A stretch of DNA of 46,049 bases. It comes from Flavobacterium sp. (GTDB lineage: Bacteria > Bacteroidota > Bacteroidia > Chitinophagales > Chitinophagaceae). Shown in pieces: positions 34,323-43,830 of the stretch; the stretch's first letter is position 1; each line of letters begins with the position of its first letter. The position numbers and the translations under genes were made by a program. The notes below the pieces were generated by a model, which was given only the letters and a program-made list of their open reading frames with translations, did not search any database and was not told the origin of the DNA. The stretch is from the NCBI GenBank assembly GCA_030053925.1, contig JASGCX010000026.1:1-46049 (forward strand), read 5' to 3'.

Positions 34323-35120
34323 ATGACACATCCCTATACATATATAGACCCTAACGCTAGAGTAGCCTCTAACGTAAAAATAGATCCATTTACCGTAATA
34401 CACGGCGATGTAATAATTGGCGAAGGCACCTGGATAGGTAGTAATGTTACTATTATGGAAGGCAGTAAAATAGGCAAAAACTGCCGCATATTTCCTGGCG
34501 CAGTAATAGGTGCTATACCACAAGACTTAAAGTTTAGTGGCGAAAAAACTACCGTAGAAATTGGCGATAACACTACCATTCGCGAATGTGTAACAATTAA
34601 CCGTGGTACAGAAGATAGAGGCAAAACCAAAGTAGGTAGCAACTGCTTAATAATGGCTTACTGCCACGTAGCCCACGACTGCATTATAGGCGATAATTGT
34701 ATATTAAGCAATAGTGTGCAATGTGCCGGTCATGTTGTAATAGGCGATTGGACAATTATTGGTGGCGTAAGTGCCGTGCATCAGTTTGTACATATTGGCC
34801 AGCATGTGTTTGTGGCCGGTGGCAGCTTGGTAAGTAAAGATGTACCACCGTACATTAAAGCGGTACGTAACCCACTTAGCTATGGCGGCGTAAACAGCGT
34901 GGGCTTAAAACGCAGAGGTTTTCAGCTAGCGCAAATTAACCATATACTAGATATTTACCGTATTATTTACAATAAAGGGCTTAATACATCGCAAGCAATA
35001 GATTTTATAGAAGAAGAACTAGAAGCAAGCGACGAACGTGACGAGATAGTAACGTTTATAAGAGAAAGTGGTAGAGGTATTATTCGCAGATCTGGAAAAA
35101 CAGGTAGCGAGGATGAGTAA
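34323..35120 (+). CDS. lpxA: Acyl-ACP:UDP-N-acetylglucosamine O-acyltransferase LpxA
   Basis: A 265-residue left-handed beta-helix enzyme for the first step of lipid A synthesis. Hexapeptide repeats run from PNARVASNV to about residue 180; the catalytic His region is MAYCHVAHDCIIGDN and a further HQFVHIGQHVFVAGG follows. The C-terminal helical part contains NPLSYGGVNSVGLKRRGF, an LpxA mark. I chose the ATG at 34323 because the family usually begins at this strand; an in-frame ATG at 34281 would add 14 residues. Confidence 0.93.
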   Translation: MTHPYTYIDPNARVASNVKIDPFTVIHGDVIIGEGTWIGSNVTIMEGSKIGKNCRIFPGAVIGAIPQDLKFSGEKTTVEIGDNTTIRECVTINRGTEDRGKTKVGSNCLIMAYCHVAHDCIIGDNCILSNSVQCAGHVVIGDWTIIGGVSAVHQFVHIGQHVFVAGGSLVSKDVPPYIKAVRNPLSYGGVNSVGLKRRGFQLAQINHILDIYRIIYNKGLNTSQAIDFIEEELEASDERDEIVTFIRESGRGIIRRSGKTGSEDE

Positions 35121-35163
35121 ATTTGAGAGAAAAAAGCAAATAAATTACAAATCATTAAATTAT

Positions 35164-35198
35164 TAATTACTAATTACTAATTGCTAATTATTAATTAA
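35164..35198. repeat. Five tandem AT-rich heptads
   Basis: TAATTAC, TAATTAC, TAATTGC, TAATTAT and TAATTAA follow each other directly between lpxA and gldA, 28 bases before the gldA start. The copy number of such a tract could vary by slippage. Confidence 0.8.
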
Positions 35199-35226
35199 TT
35201 AAGTAGAAACTGTTTAGTTTTACCGC

Positions 35227-36126
35227 ATGTCTATTCAAGTAAATCATATTACTAAGATTTACGGTACACAAAAAGCTGTAAATAATATCTCCTTCTCGGT
35301 AAATAAAGGTGAAATAGTTGGTTTTTTAGGGCCTAATGGTGCCGGTAAAAGCACTACTATGAAGATGCTTACGGGCTACTTAGCACCAGATGCCGGCAGC
35401 TTACAAGTATGTGGCCTTGATGTATCTACCAATTTAATAGCAATTAAGAAAAAAATAGGCTACCTACCAGAAGCAAATCCTTTGTACTTTGATATGTACG
35501 TGAAAGAATATCTGGCTTTTATAGGTGGCGTGCATAACATCTCGAATTTGAAATTTGAAATTGATAATGCGATACAATTAACAGGGCTTACACTAGAAAG
35601 TAAAAAGAAAATAGGCCAATTATCTAAAGGATACAAACAACGTGTAGGGCTTGCTGCGGCACTAATACACAGCCCCGAAGTACTAATACTTGACGAGCCT
35701 ACAAGTGGCCTAGACCCTAATCAAATAGTAGAAATACGTAACGTGATAAAGGCACAAGGTGCTCACAAAACAGTATTGTTTTCGTCGCATATATTGCAAG
35801 AGGTAGAAGCTATTTGCGATAGGGTGATTATCATAAACAAAGGCGTAATTGTAGCCGATGATGTATTGCACAATCTTACTGGCCAAAAACTGAGCAACAT
35901 CATAACTGTAGAGCTACAAGAGCAAGTACACTTTGATATTTTTGCAGAGCTAAAATTTAAGCAATTGAGTAGTAACAAATGGGCATTTACCACTACTAAT
36001 GCCGAGGCAACAAGAAAACAGTTGATGGAAATAGTATTGCACAATGGATTGAACATTGTATCGCTAAACAATGATAGTAGTACCAACTTAGAAGATGTGT
36101 TTAGGAATTTAACGGCAAAAAAATAA
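35227..36126 (+). CDS. gldA: ABC transporter ATP-binding protein, GldA-like
   Basis: A 299-residue ABC ATPase. Walker A is GPNGAGKSTT near residue 36, the signature is LSKGYKQRVG near 134, Walker B VLILDEPTSGLDP near 155, and the H loop SSHILQEVE near 185. The DrrA/NatA-type C-terminal extension matches GldA, which energises a transporter needed for gliding in Flavobacterium; homologues are also frequent in non-gliding Bacteroidota. No GldF or GldG permease gene is adjacent here. A PIN-toxin pair follows 28 bases later and then enolase. Confidence 0.85.
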   Translation: MSIQVNHITKIYGTQKAVNNISFSVNKGEIVGFLGPNGAGKSTTMKMLTGYLAPDAGSLQVCGLDVSTNLIAIKKKIGYLPEANPLYFDMYVKEYLAFIGGVHNISNLKFEIDNAIQLTGLTLESKKKIGQLSKGYKQRVGLAAALIHSPEVLILDEPTSGLDPNQIVEIRNVIKAQGAHKTVLFSSHILQEVEAICDRVIIINKGVIVADDVLHNLTGQKLSNIITVELQEQVHFDIFAELKFKQLSSNKWAFTTTNAEATRKQLMEIVLHNGLNIVSLNNDSSTNLEDVFRNLTAKK

Positions 36127-36154
36127 TGCTTACTTTTACTGCAAACTTTGTATT

Positions 36155-36481
36155 ATGGGTGCAAGAAAACTATATGAAGATGAAATTAAAAAGTTCATAG
36201 AATCTTCTAAGGATGAAGATTTAGCAAAGATTGTTTCTATGATTAAAACTATGAAGCAAGAAAAATTAGAGCGTTCATCATTGGCAATAGAAGAAGCTTT
36301 TGGGAAATATGCACATGTCAAAACATCTTCGGAAGCATTTGCCGATAGAAAAGAACGTAATACTAATCTACTTTCTCTAGACGAGAAAATAGCTTTAACA
36401 CACGATATTTTTAAAAACTATAAAGGAAGCAGTGAACAATTTATGAATAATAAAGCTATTGAAAAGTTATTAGATAGGTAA
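36155..36481 (+). CDS. Probable antitoxin of a PIN-toxin pair
   Basis: A 108-residue, charged, all-helical protein ahead of a PIN-domain gene with a one-base gap. No AbrB, RHH, HTH or Phd fold is recognised, unlike usual VapB proteins. Its C-terminal half (about 55-108) would be the toxin-binding part by analogy. The antitoxin role is inferred from gene order and size only; it could instead be a chaperone or unrelated small protein. Confidence 0.55.
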   Translation: MGARKLYEDEIKKFIESSKDEDLAKIVSMIKTMKQEKLERSSLAIEEAFGKYAHVKTSSEAFADRKERNTNLLSLDEKIALTHDIFKNYKGSSEQFMNNKAIEKLLDR

Positions 36482-36482
36482 T

Positions 36483-36890
36483 ATGCTAAAAAGGTATGTT
36501 CTAGATTCTTGTGCATTAATTGCATTCTTGAGAAACGAGGAAGGCATTGTAGTAGTAAGAAATTTGCTAGCAAATGAAGGTGCTAAAATTTATATACATA
36601 AGGTATCTTTATTGGAAGTTTATTATGATACTATTTACTATGCTGATAAATCTACTGCTGATAGCCTTTTCGAAATATTGAAAATGTTTCCAATCGTTAT
36701 AACCGAAGATTTAACAGATGCTTTTATCAAAAAAGCAGGTGTTTTTAAAGCAAGTTTTAGAATTTCATTGGGCGATAGTTTCGTATTGGCTTGCGCACAA
36801 CAGCTAGATGCAACTATAGTAACTGCAGATCATCATGAATTTGATTCTATTGAAAATACAGGCCTATTAAAGTTTGAATGGATAAGATAA
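36483..36890 (+). CDS. PIN-domain ribonuclease (VapC-like toxin)
   Basis: A 135-residue PIN-domain protein. The acidic metal-binding residues are visible: Asp8 in VLDSCALIA, Glu45 in VSLLEVYYD, Asp98 in ISLGDSFVLA and Asp116 in TADHHEFD. Such toxins cut tRNA or rRNA and are held by a cognate antitoxin, here probably the preceding gene. The pair fills the gap between gldA and enolase and is likely acquired. The ATG at 36483 starts the family's first strand. Confidence 0.8.
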   Translation: MLKRYVLDSCALIAFLRNEEGIVVVRNLLANEGAKIYIHKVSLLEVYYDTIYYADKSTADSLFEILKMFPIVITEDLTDAFIKKAGVFKASFRISLGDSFVLACAQQLDATIVTADHHEFDSIENTGLLKFEWIR

Positions 36891-36994
36891 AAAAGATACA
36901 TCCAATGTGGTGAGTGATACTGCTAAGGATGTACAGTTTATAACTAAGCAACATTAAAAACCAAAAGCTGATTACAACACATACATATATTTAA

Positions 36995-38308
<1,314 letters not shown>

Positions 38309-38318
38309 ATAATAATAT

Positions 38319-38348
38319 GAGGCTGTCTCAAAAGCACGAGACAGCTTC
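38319..38348 (+). terminator. Terminator of enolase
   Basis: GCTGTCTC (38322-38329) pairs with GAGACAGC (38338-38345), extended by three further pairs including one G-T, and is followed by TTTT. Confidence 0.75.
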
Positions 38349-38449
38349 TTTTGTTTCGGACAACGGATAGAGACTTGTTGTCGTTTAAGCGATTCTAGAG
38401 GCTACAGTTTTATTTATGATACTTCCTCTTTTCTTAATTAATAATTATT

Positions 38450-38950
38450 ATGTATTTAAAACAACTATATCGGCACAACAAATTATGGTGCGGTATGCTT
38501 ATTTTTTTTATTGTTGCGCAATTGGTTATCAATTACAGAAAAAGCTTTGTTGTTACACCTTGGTATCATTACGGTATGTTTTCTACCCCTGCATTACAAC
38601 CAGACTCGTTACAGGTTTTTCAAGTTGAAGTGAATGGTAAGATTTTACAACCATTAGATTTTACACCACAGCAATGGGATAATGTCATTTTGCCCTTAAA
38701 CTATTTTTACAATACAACCACTGATACTTTGTGGAAAAAAATTTGTCGTAGCGTTTTTAGAATTTCAAACCCCAACCCATTGGCGCCAAATTATTCTATA
38801 CAATTAACTACTAGCGAGTTTTATAGTTGGTATCAAACACAGCTACAACAAATGCTGCCAAATAAAATAGCTTCTATCCATGTTTTTTCTGCTACTGCTA
38901 TTAACAAATCAAGTACATTAACCATTACTAAAAAGCAATTACTGCATTAA
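38450..38950 (+). CDS. Membrane-anchored hypothetical protein
   Basis: A 166-residue protein with an N-terminal membrane segment (MLIFFIVAQLVINY) and an extracytoplasmic part starting YHYGMFSTPA. It has no recognised motif. The next gene starts 2 bases after its stop, so the two form a unit with the polytopic protein. Such small anchored proteins often accompany HTTM/DoxX-like membrane proteins, but this is only an analogy. Confidence 0.6.
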   Translation: MYLKQLYRHNKLWCGMLIFFIVAQLVINYRKSFVVTPWYHYGMFSTPALQPDSLQVFQVEVNGKILQPLDFTPQQWDNVILPLNYFYNTTTDTLWKKICRSVFRISNPNPLAPNYSIQLTTSEFYSWYQTQLQQMLPNKIASIHVFSATAINKSSTLTITKKQLLH

Positions 38951-38952
38951 CA

Positions 38953-39765
38953 ATGTTACCAAAGCAATTACATAAAAACATCATCATCAAATGGTATTGC
39001 TTACTGTTTTATGCGCTGCTTTTATTCAAATTTTTTAATAGCAAATTACTCTTTCAAATACAGCCAGCATTTTTTACTGTAAAATTGGATATAGTAACAT
39101 ACTTATTGTTATTACTAAATCCGCATGGTGTAGTATTAAATAACCCAACTGTATGGTTGGTATTAGATGTATGTTTTTATAGCATGCCATTAGTTTATTT
39201 TCTTACTAATAAATTTAAACAAGAGTTTGTTACAGTTGCTGCCATTATAATGCTTGTAATAAATCTATTATACATACAATTATATATTTTGTACTCACTA
39301 GATTCAATAGAAATGCAAATAGCGTGGTTACTATTTCCCGTTATTTTTTTAACCAAAAAAGAAAGCAGTTTTTATTTATTGGCAAATGGGTTACGCTATT
39401 ACTTTTTATTTCTTTTTACATCAGCCGCCGTATGGAAGTTTACCCAACATGGCTTATTTAATGTGCAGCAACTAAGCAATATTTTATTAATACAACATAA
39501 AGAAATTTTAACGGCAAATGTTACAGTTTATCAAAATTTTATGTATTGGCTTACCCATCATTCTAACATTAGTTATTCATTGTACGTTGCTGCTACCTTG
39601 CTAGAATTAATGTTTATAATTGGGTTTTTTACAAAAAAATACGATTGGTTATTGGCAATTGCTACAATTACTTTTATAGTGTTAGATTATCTTATTATGA
39701 GAATTATTTATATTGATTGGCTACCTTTTTTGTTATTGTTATTTTACAAACCAACAACAAAATAA
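38953..39765 (+). CDS. Polytopic membrane protein, hypothetical
   Basis: A 270-residue protein with about seven membrane segments (for example YCLLFYALLLFKFF, VTYLLLLLNP, AAIIMLVINLLYIQLYI, YYFLFLFTSAAVWKF, LLAIATITFIVLDYLIM). It has few charged residues and no catalytic motif. The pattern faintly resembles HTTM or DoxX-like families. It directly follows the 166-residue anchored protein and lies between enolase and ftsB, in a place where a direct enolase-ftsB neighbourhood is common in many bacteria. Confidence 0.6.
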   Translation: MLPKQLHKNIIIKWYCLLFYALLLFKFFNSKLLFQIQPAFFTVKLDIVTYLLLLLNPHGVVLNNPTVWLVLDVCFYSMPLVYFLTNKFKQEFVTVAAIIMLVINLLYIQLYILYSLDSIEMQIAWLLFPVIFLTKKESSFYLLANGLRYYFLFLFTSAAVWKFTQHGLFNVQQLSNILLIQHKEILTANVTVYQNFMYWLTHHSNISYSLYVAATLLELMFIIGFFTKKYDWLLAIATITFIVLDYLIMRIIYIDWLPFLLLLFYKPTTK

Positions 39766-39809
39766 TTATTGCCGTTTTTACGTTATTTTAATGTCATCAT
39801 TCTTTATTC

Positions 39810-40127
39810 ATGAAACAAATTATACCAATTATTACCAATAGGTACTTACTAGCCATCGTATTTTTTGCGGTGTGGATGTGCTTTTTTGACCAACGAGATA
39901 TATTTAATACCATCAACCAAAAACAAAAATTAAAAGCCTTAGAAACTAAAAAGCACTATTATCAAACAGAAATAGAAAAGGCTAAACAAGACCTTAACAA
40001 CCTACAAAACAGCCCCGAAGCACTAGAAAAATTTGCACGAGAAAAATATTTGATGAAAAAAAACGGTGAAGATATTTTTATTATAGAAGATACCACCGCC
40101 ACTAAAAATTCCTACCTATCACAATAA
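39810..40127 (+). CDS. FtsB/DivIC-like septum formation initiator
   Basis: A 105-residue single-pass protein: a short cytoplasmic N-terminus, one membrane segment (YLLAIVFFAVWMCFF, about 13-27) and a periplasmic coiled coil (about 38-70, LKALETKKHYYQTEIEK) leading to the family end PEALEKFAREKYLMKKNGED. FtsB/DivIC proteins bridge FtsL and FtsQ/FtsI in the divisome. In many bacteria it sits near enolase, as here after two inserted genes. Confidence 0.85.
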   Translation: MKQIIPIITNRYLLAIVFFAVWMCFFDQRDIFNTINQKQKLKALETKKHYYQTEIEKAKQDLNNLQNSPEALEKFAREKYLMKKNGEDIFIIEDTTATKNSYLSQ

Positions 40128-40207
40128 AACATTGTACTGCTCGTTTTTATAATATCCCGGCCCCAACCGAAGCAATTATTGTTTCACACTATCATGTTTA
40201 TTTAACT

Positions 40208-40477
40208 ATGCAAAAATTTTCACAGGAACAACTAATGCAGTACCTGTATGCTGAAGCCTCGCCAATATTGCAACTTGCTATCGATACTGCTATGAAAGAT
40301 GATGTACACTTGCAAAAAGAAATTAAAACTTTGCAACGTACTATCAAGCAATTAAACAATCTTGAAAAGCAGTCGCCTAGCCAAAAATCTATCGATGCCA
40401 TACTTAACTACGCTAGGCAAACGCAAAAAAAAAATAATTTCGGCAATTTTGCCCATGTTTTAGTTTATTCGCAATAA
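40208..40477 (+). CDS. Small conserved cytoplasmic protein
   Basis: An 89-residue, helical protein: MQKFSQEQLMQYLYAEASP near the start, a central EIKTLQRTIKQLNNLEKQ amphipathic helix and a KSIDAILNYARQT segment. Its layout resembles cytoplasmic halves of anti-sigma-like proteins in Bacteroidota, but there is no membrane segment and no sigma gene near. Function unknown. It stands alone between ftsB and the TPR protein gene. Confidence 0.6.
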   Translation: MQKFSQEQLMQYLYAEASPILQLAIDTAMKDDVHLQKEIKTLQRTIKQLNNLEKQSPSQKSIDAILNYARQTQKKNNFGNFAHVLVYSQ

Positions 40478-40567
40478 TGCATTTATCAACAAAGCGTTAA
40501 TAAATGATGAATAATATTTTTTGTATTGTATTATTATTTATCTTAGGTTGAGTAAATTTTATTGCCC

Positions 40568-41989
40568 ATGAGGGAGAATTCTTACCACGAAGACAGAGAC
40601 GAACTACAAGCACTTTTAAGACAATACCAAAACCTTAAAATGGGCCGTAGTTATGCCTTTATAGATGAAGACGATTTTGACAGAATCATAGACCATTACG
40701 ATGAGAAAGATGATTTTGCAGAAGCACTTATTGCTGCCGAATGTGGCCTTGAGCAGTTTCCTTATTCATCGCACTTAATGATACGTAAGGCAGATATGTT
40801 ATTGGTGCTACGCAAGTACCACAAAGCTCTTGAAACCCTTGAAAATGCCGAATTGTATGATAGTACAGATATTAACCTGTTTATACTAAAAACCGATGTG
40901 TACCTAGCTTTAGACCAGCAGGACAAAGCCGTAGAAATATTGGTAGCAGCTTTACAACAGTTTGAAGGCGAAGAACGCTTAGAACTATTGTTTGAACTAA
41001 CCGATGTGTACGATGACTACGAAGAATTTGACAAGGTATTCGACTGCCTAAAACTAATACTAGAAGAAGATCCTAATAACGAAGAAGCCCTGTACAAAAT
41101 TTGCTTTTGGACCGATTTTACAGGCCGTAACGAAGAAGGCATACAGCTACACCAAAAAATAATAGATGCGTTTCCTTACAACGAAATAGCTTGGTTTAAC
41201 CTAGCAGCAGCCTACCAAGGGCTTAAACTGTACGAAAAAGCCATCGATGCGTATCAATATGCCATAGTAATAGAAGAAAAATTTGACTATGCTTACCGCA
41301 ATATGGGCGACGCTTATTTGCGCTTGCGCAAATACAAAGAAGCCATAGAAGCATTAGAAAAAGTACTTGAATTATCTCGCCCCGAAGACGTTATTTACGA
41401 AGCCATAGGCCACTGCTACCAACGCATGGGCAACTTTGCACAAGCTCGTTTTAACTATAAAAAAGCCACACATTTAAACCCTAACGATAGCCGCCTGCAA
41501 TACAAAGTGGCCCTTACTTACATGCTAGAACAGCAATGGCAACAAGCTACTAAACACTTAGAAAATGCCATGCACATTAACCGTGCTGTGGCAGATTATA
41601 ACCTAGCCATGGGCGAATGTATGATGCACTTAAACCGCATAAAAGAGGCCATACAATACTTTGGTAATGTGGTGCGTATAAAGCCTAAAAATCAAACGAG
41701 CTGGCAAGCTTTAATACGCTGCCTTATAAAAGCCAATTACCTTCAAGAAGCCCTTGAACATTGCTTGCTAGCCATTACTGCAACCCTAAACAAGCCTATT
41801 TTTATTTTCTACTATAGCGCAACCTTGTTTAAGCTCGGTAAAAGTAAAGAGGCATTGCTACAGCTAGAAAAAGCTATGGAAATAGCACCCAAGTATTTGA
41901 AAAAGTTTATTGAACTCAATCCCTCTATTTTACAAAACAACCAAGTAGTTGATGTAGTAGCTAGGTATAAAAAAAACAGCAAGATTTAA
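40568..41989 (+). CDS. TPR repeat protein
   Basis: A 473-residue cytoplasmic protein made of tetratricopeptide repeats from about residue 50 to the end (clear units around AEALIAAECGLEQFPYSSHL, LYEKAIDAYQYAIVI, LRKYKEAIEALEKVLEL and NFAQARFNYKKATHLNP). It has no signal peptide and an acidic N-terminus (RENSYHEDRDELQALL). TPR proteins scaffold other proteins; no partner is evident. ATG at 40568 is preferred to the TTG two codons upstream. Confidence 0.85.
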   Translation: MRENSYHEDRDELQALLRQYQNLKMGRSYAFIDEDDFDRIIDHYDEKDDFAEALIAAECGLEQFPYSSHLMIRKADMLLVLRKYHKALETLENAELYDSTDINLFILKTDVYLALDQQDKAVEILVAALQQFEGEERLELLFELTDVYDDYEEFDKVFDCLKLILEEDPNNEEALYKICFWTDFTGRNEEGIQLHQKIIDAFPYNEIAWFNLAAAYQGLKLYEKAIDAYQYAIVIEEKFDYAYRNMGDAYLRLRKYKEAIEALEKVLELSRPEDVIYEAIGHCYQRMGNFAQARFNYKKATHLNPNDSRLQYKVALTYMLEQQWQQATKHLENAMHINRAVADYNLAMGECMMHLNRIKEAIQYFGNVVRIKPKNQTSWQALIRCLIKANYLQEALEHCLLAITATLNKPIFIFYYSATLFKLGKSKEALLQLEKAMEIAPKYLKKFIELNPSILQNNQVVDVVARYKKNSKI

Positions 41990-42017
41990 TAGAATTGTTA
42001 TGCTGAGTAATAGCCCG

Positions 42018-42064
42018 CCCCAATTTTCGGGGAAGCACCTGCCCACAGTAAAGCAGCTTTTTTT
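42018..42064 (+). terminator. Weak terminator after the TPR gene
   Basis: Two short stems lie in tandem: CCCC (42018-42021) with GGGG (42029-42032) and CTGC (42039-42042) with GCAG (42053-42056), followed by a run of eight Ts. The stems are short, so confidence is moderate. Confidence 0.4.
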
Positions 42065-42145
42065 TACCAGTTGTAGTAGTACTATGTGGCTGTTGTTGCG
42101 TTGCACACTGTAGCGTTTTGTATTTTATTGGGTTTTGCAAACCAA

Positions 42146-42862
42146 TTATATAGCATGGTTATCAAAATAAGTTGCAAACTTTACTATCCCATTTTCCATA
42201 CAAGTTTTAGCCAGTTTATCTCTAGTGTGTACTTTAAAGTCTTTTGCAAGTTGTTGATAATATTTTTTTGCTGTATCTACACTTACGCATAAAATATTGG
42301 CAATGTCTTCCATTGGCATATTTGTTGCATTCAAAATGGCAAATTCAATTAGTCTCGGCTTTAGATATCGATATTTTTCTGCTATAATTTGCGAAGTAGA
42401 TAAAGAAAATTGAATTTTTTTTATGTCGTTTAATAATAGTTTTTCTATAAATATCTCCCCTTTTTGTAAACTATCAATTGCCTCGGCTAGTGGGTTAGTT
42501 CCTTTAATTACATCTTGATAAATAGCAGAGTTTGTAGTAAGAAAATGCTTAGATATAAATGCTTTGGCACCTTCTCCTATTATATCTTTTACAAGTCTTT
42601 CGTTGGTATGCCATGATATGCAAATAATTTTAATGGAAGGGTATTTGATATTTACATACGTTGTTACATCAAGCCCATTGGCATAAGGCATTTGCACATC
42701 TAGTAACAATATTTTAGGCAATACTTTTGCAGTTCCAAGTTTTACTAAAATATCTCTACCGTCTACAGCATCAAATAGCAGCTTATGCCCTAATGCTGCA
42801 ATTACATTTTTTAAAAGCGTTCTTTCTTTAGCATTATCCTCTGCAATTGCTACTGTTATCAT
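42146..42862 (-). CDS. Response regulator, REC plus LuxR-type HTH
   Basis: A 238-residue response regulator. The receiver domain (1-125) starts VAIAEDNAKE, has the phospho-acceptor Asp in ILLLDVQMP near residue 56, a Ser in CISW and the Lys in KAFISKHF near 106. The C-terminal LuxR-like DNA-binding part has a weak HTH in PMEDIANILCVSVDTAKKYYQQL (residues about 182-205). No histidine kinase is adjacent, so it is an orphan in the window. It is convergent with the TPR gene. Confidence 0.85.
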   Translation of the reverse strand: MITVAIAEDNAKERTLLKNVIAALGHKLLFDAVDGRDILVKLGTAKVLPKILLLDVQMPYANGLDVTTYVNIKYPSIKIICISWHTNERLVKDIIGEGAKAFISKHFLTTNSAIYQDVIKGTNPLAEAIDSLQKGEIFIEKLLLNDIKKIQFSLSTSQIIAEKYRYLKPRLIEFAILNATNMPMEDIANILCVSVDTAKKYYQQLAKDFKVHTRDKLAKTCMENGIVKFATYFDNHAI

Positions 42863-43519
42863 AAATAATTATTTAGAAAAAAAGCTAACTTAATCTAAAA
42901 TACATTACAATACTATTTTTTTTGGTAGAAATATAGCTAGTTTACAAAATTATTACTAACCATTGTTGCGGCAAACAGAGACGCTGATATTGGTGTTGTA
43001 TGTAACCCAAGACGAGCAGAAGTATTTCAATTTAACTTTAACAATGAATATTTAGCAGACAATAAACCGAAGTAACTCTAATGAACATTAGTACAAAACA
43101 TCAACACGTTTGCAGCACATTTGCAAGGCACACAAAGCCAACGCACAGAAGCCAACCTTGCAAAAGAGCTGCAAACGCAGCCATATTCAACTACCCAGCA
43201 GAAGTACATTTTTTTCAACAGGGTAAAACAATTTCAACAAAGAAACGTTTGTGCTATGCACAAACAAGTCCATGCCCACCCACCACCCAAATACAATAAC
43301 AAGCGAAAGCTATAAAATAATCAGTCATGACGATTGCGGGATATTAAACCTGAATTGACCCAAAGAAAAAAACAAAAAAGGTGTTGGACATTTGCAACAT
43401 AGCCCAACGAAAACAAGAAATGTTGATAGGCAATTTTTAAACGCTGATGCCGAAATGGGAGGCACAATTTTCTAACAAAAGTTTTGGCTTCATTTTGATT
43501 CAAAAAGAGCAAATTAAAA
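42863..43519. other. Gene-poor region before the RiPP locus
   Basis: No intact gene. A 44-codon orphan frame (42941-43075) is listed separately. Around 43080-43320 the DNA is CA-rich and gives overlapping short frames without protein character. A small hairpin, GTTTGTGC (43247-43254) with GCACAAAC (43258-43265), is present. The last 200 bases before the precursor gene show no clear promoter; TTTTGGCTTCATTTTG near 43482 is a weak candidate. Confidence 0.4.
42941..43075 (+). pseudogene. Orphan protein-like frame without start
   Basis: A frame of 44 codons plus stop between a TAG at 42938 and the TAA at 43073, containing VAANRDADIGVVCNPRRAE. Composition is protein-like, but no start codon and no family were recognised. 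Possibly the tail of a lost gene. Confidence 0.3.
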
Positions 43520-43774
43520 ATGGATAATAACAAATTGAAGAAACTTTCTTTGAAGAAAGTGAAAATCTCAAACCTCAGCCCAAGCGAAATGCAAAACGTT
43601 GTAGGCGGTGTTGAAAACATTCAAATTCTTTCTATTGGGCATGCCTGTAGCGTAGACAACAGTTGCTCTAGATTAACTCGTAGAGGAGATTTACGATGTT
43701 CAGAATGTCAGTCAAGCGATAACGGAACTTGTGCTGCTCAACTGTTATTACTACCCTTGGAATTGATGAATTAG
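43520..43774 (+). CDS. Class I-type lanthipeptide precursor with double-glycine leader
   Basis: An 84-residue RiPP precursor. The leader (about 1-30) is LKKLSLKKVKISNLSPSEMQ-like and ends in VVGG, the cleavage site of a C39 peptidase transporter. Leaders with KLSLKK...NLS..EM and a terminal GG are typical of Bacteroidota lanthipeptides and related natural products. The core of about 54 residues has five Cys (43, 49, 60, 63, 71) and nine Ser/Thr, enough for several (methyl)lanthionines, with a hydrophobic end (LLLLPLELMN). A LanC-like cyclase lies 1.2 kb downstream. No LanB, LanT or protease gene is in the window, so ring pattern and class are inferred. Confidence 0.75.
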   Translation: MDNNKLKKLSLKKVKISNLSPSEMQNVVGGVENIQILSIGHACSVDNSCSRLTRRGDLRCSECQSSDNGTCAAQLLLLPLELMN

Positions 43775-43830
43775 ATATTCATTAAATTTTGAGGGTAGTT
43801 TTTATACCAAAAAATATTAAAGTGGCAACT

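Noticed and set aside
35158-35201. AT-rich heptads considered as a replication origin or iteron
   Set aside because: No DnaA boxes or Rep gene are nearby and the unit is simple AT sequence.
38416-38628. Frame overlapping the 166-residue anchored protein
   Set aside because: The 38450 frame has a clean membrane segment and continues into the next gene with a 2-base gap; this one does not.
43081-43315. Two overlapping frames before the RiPP locus
   Set aside because: Histidine/glutamine/proline-rich composition from CA-rich DNA, no start context and no family.
43321-43620. Minus-strand frame across the RiPP precursor start
   Set aside because: It is antisense to a precursor with a recognisable double-glycine leader.
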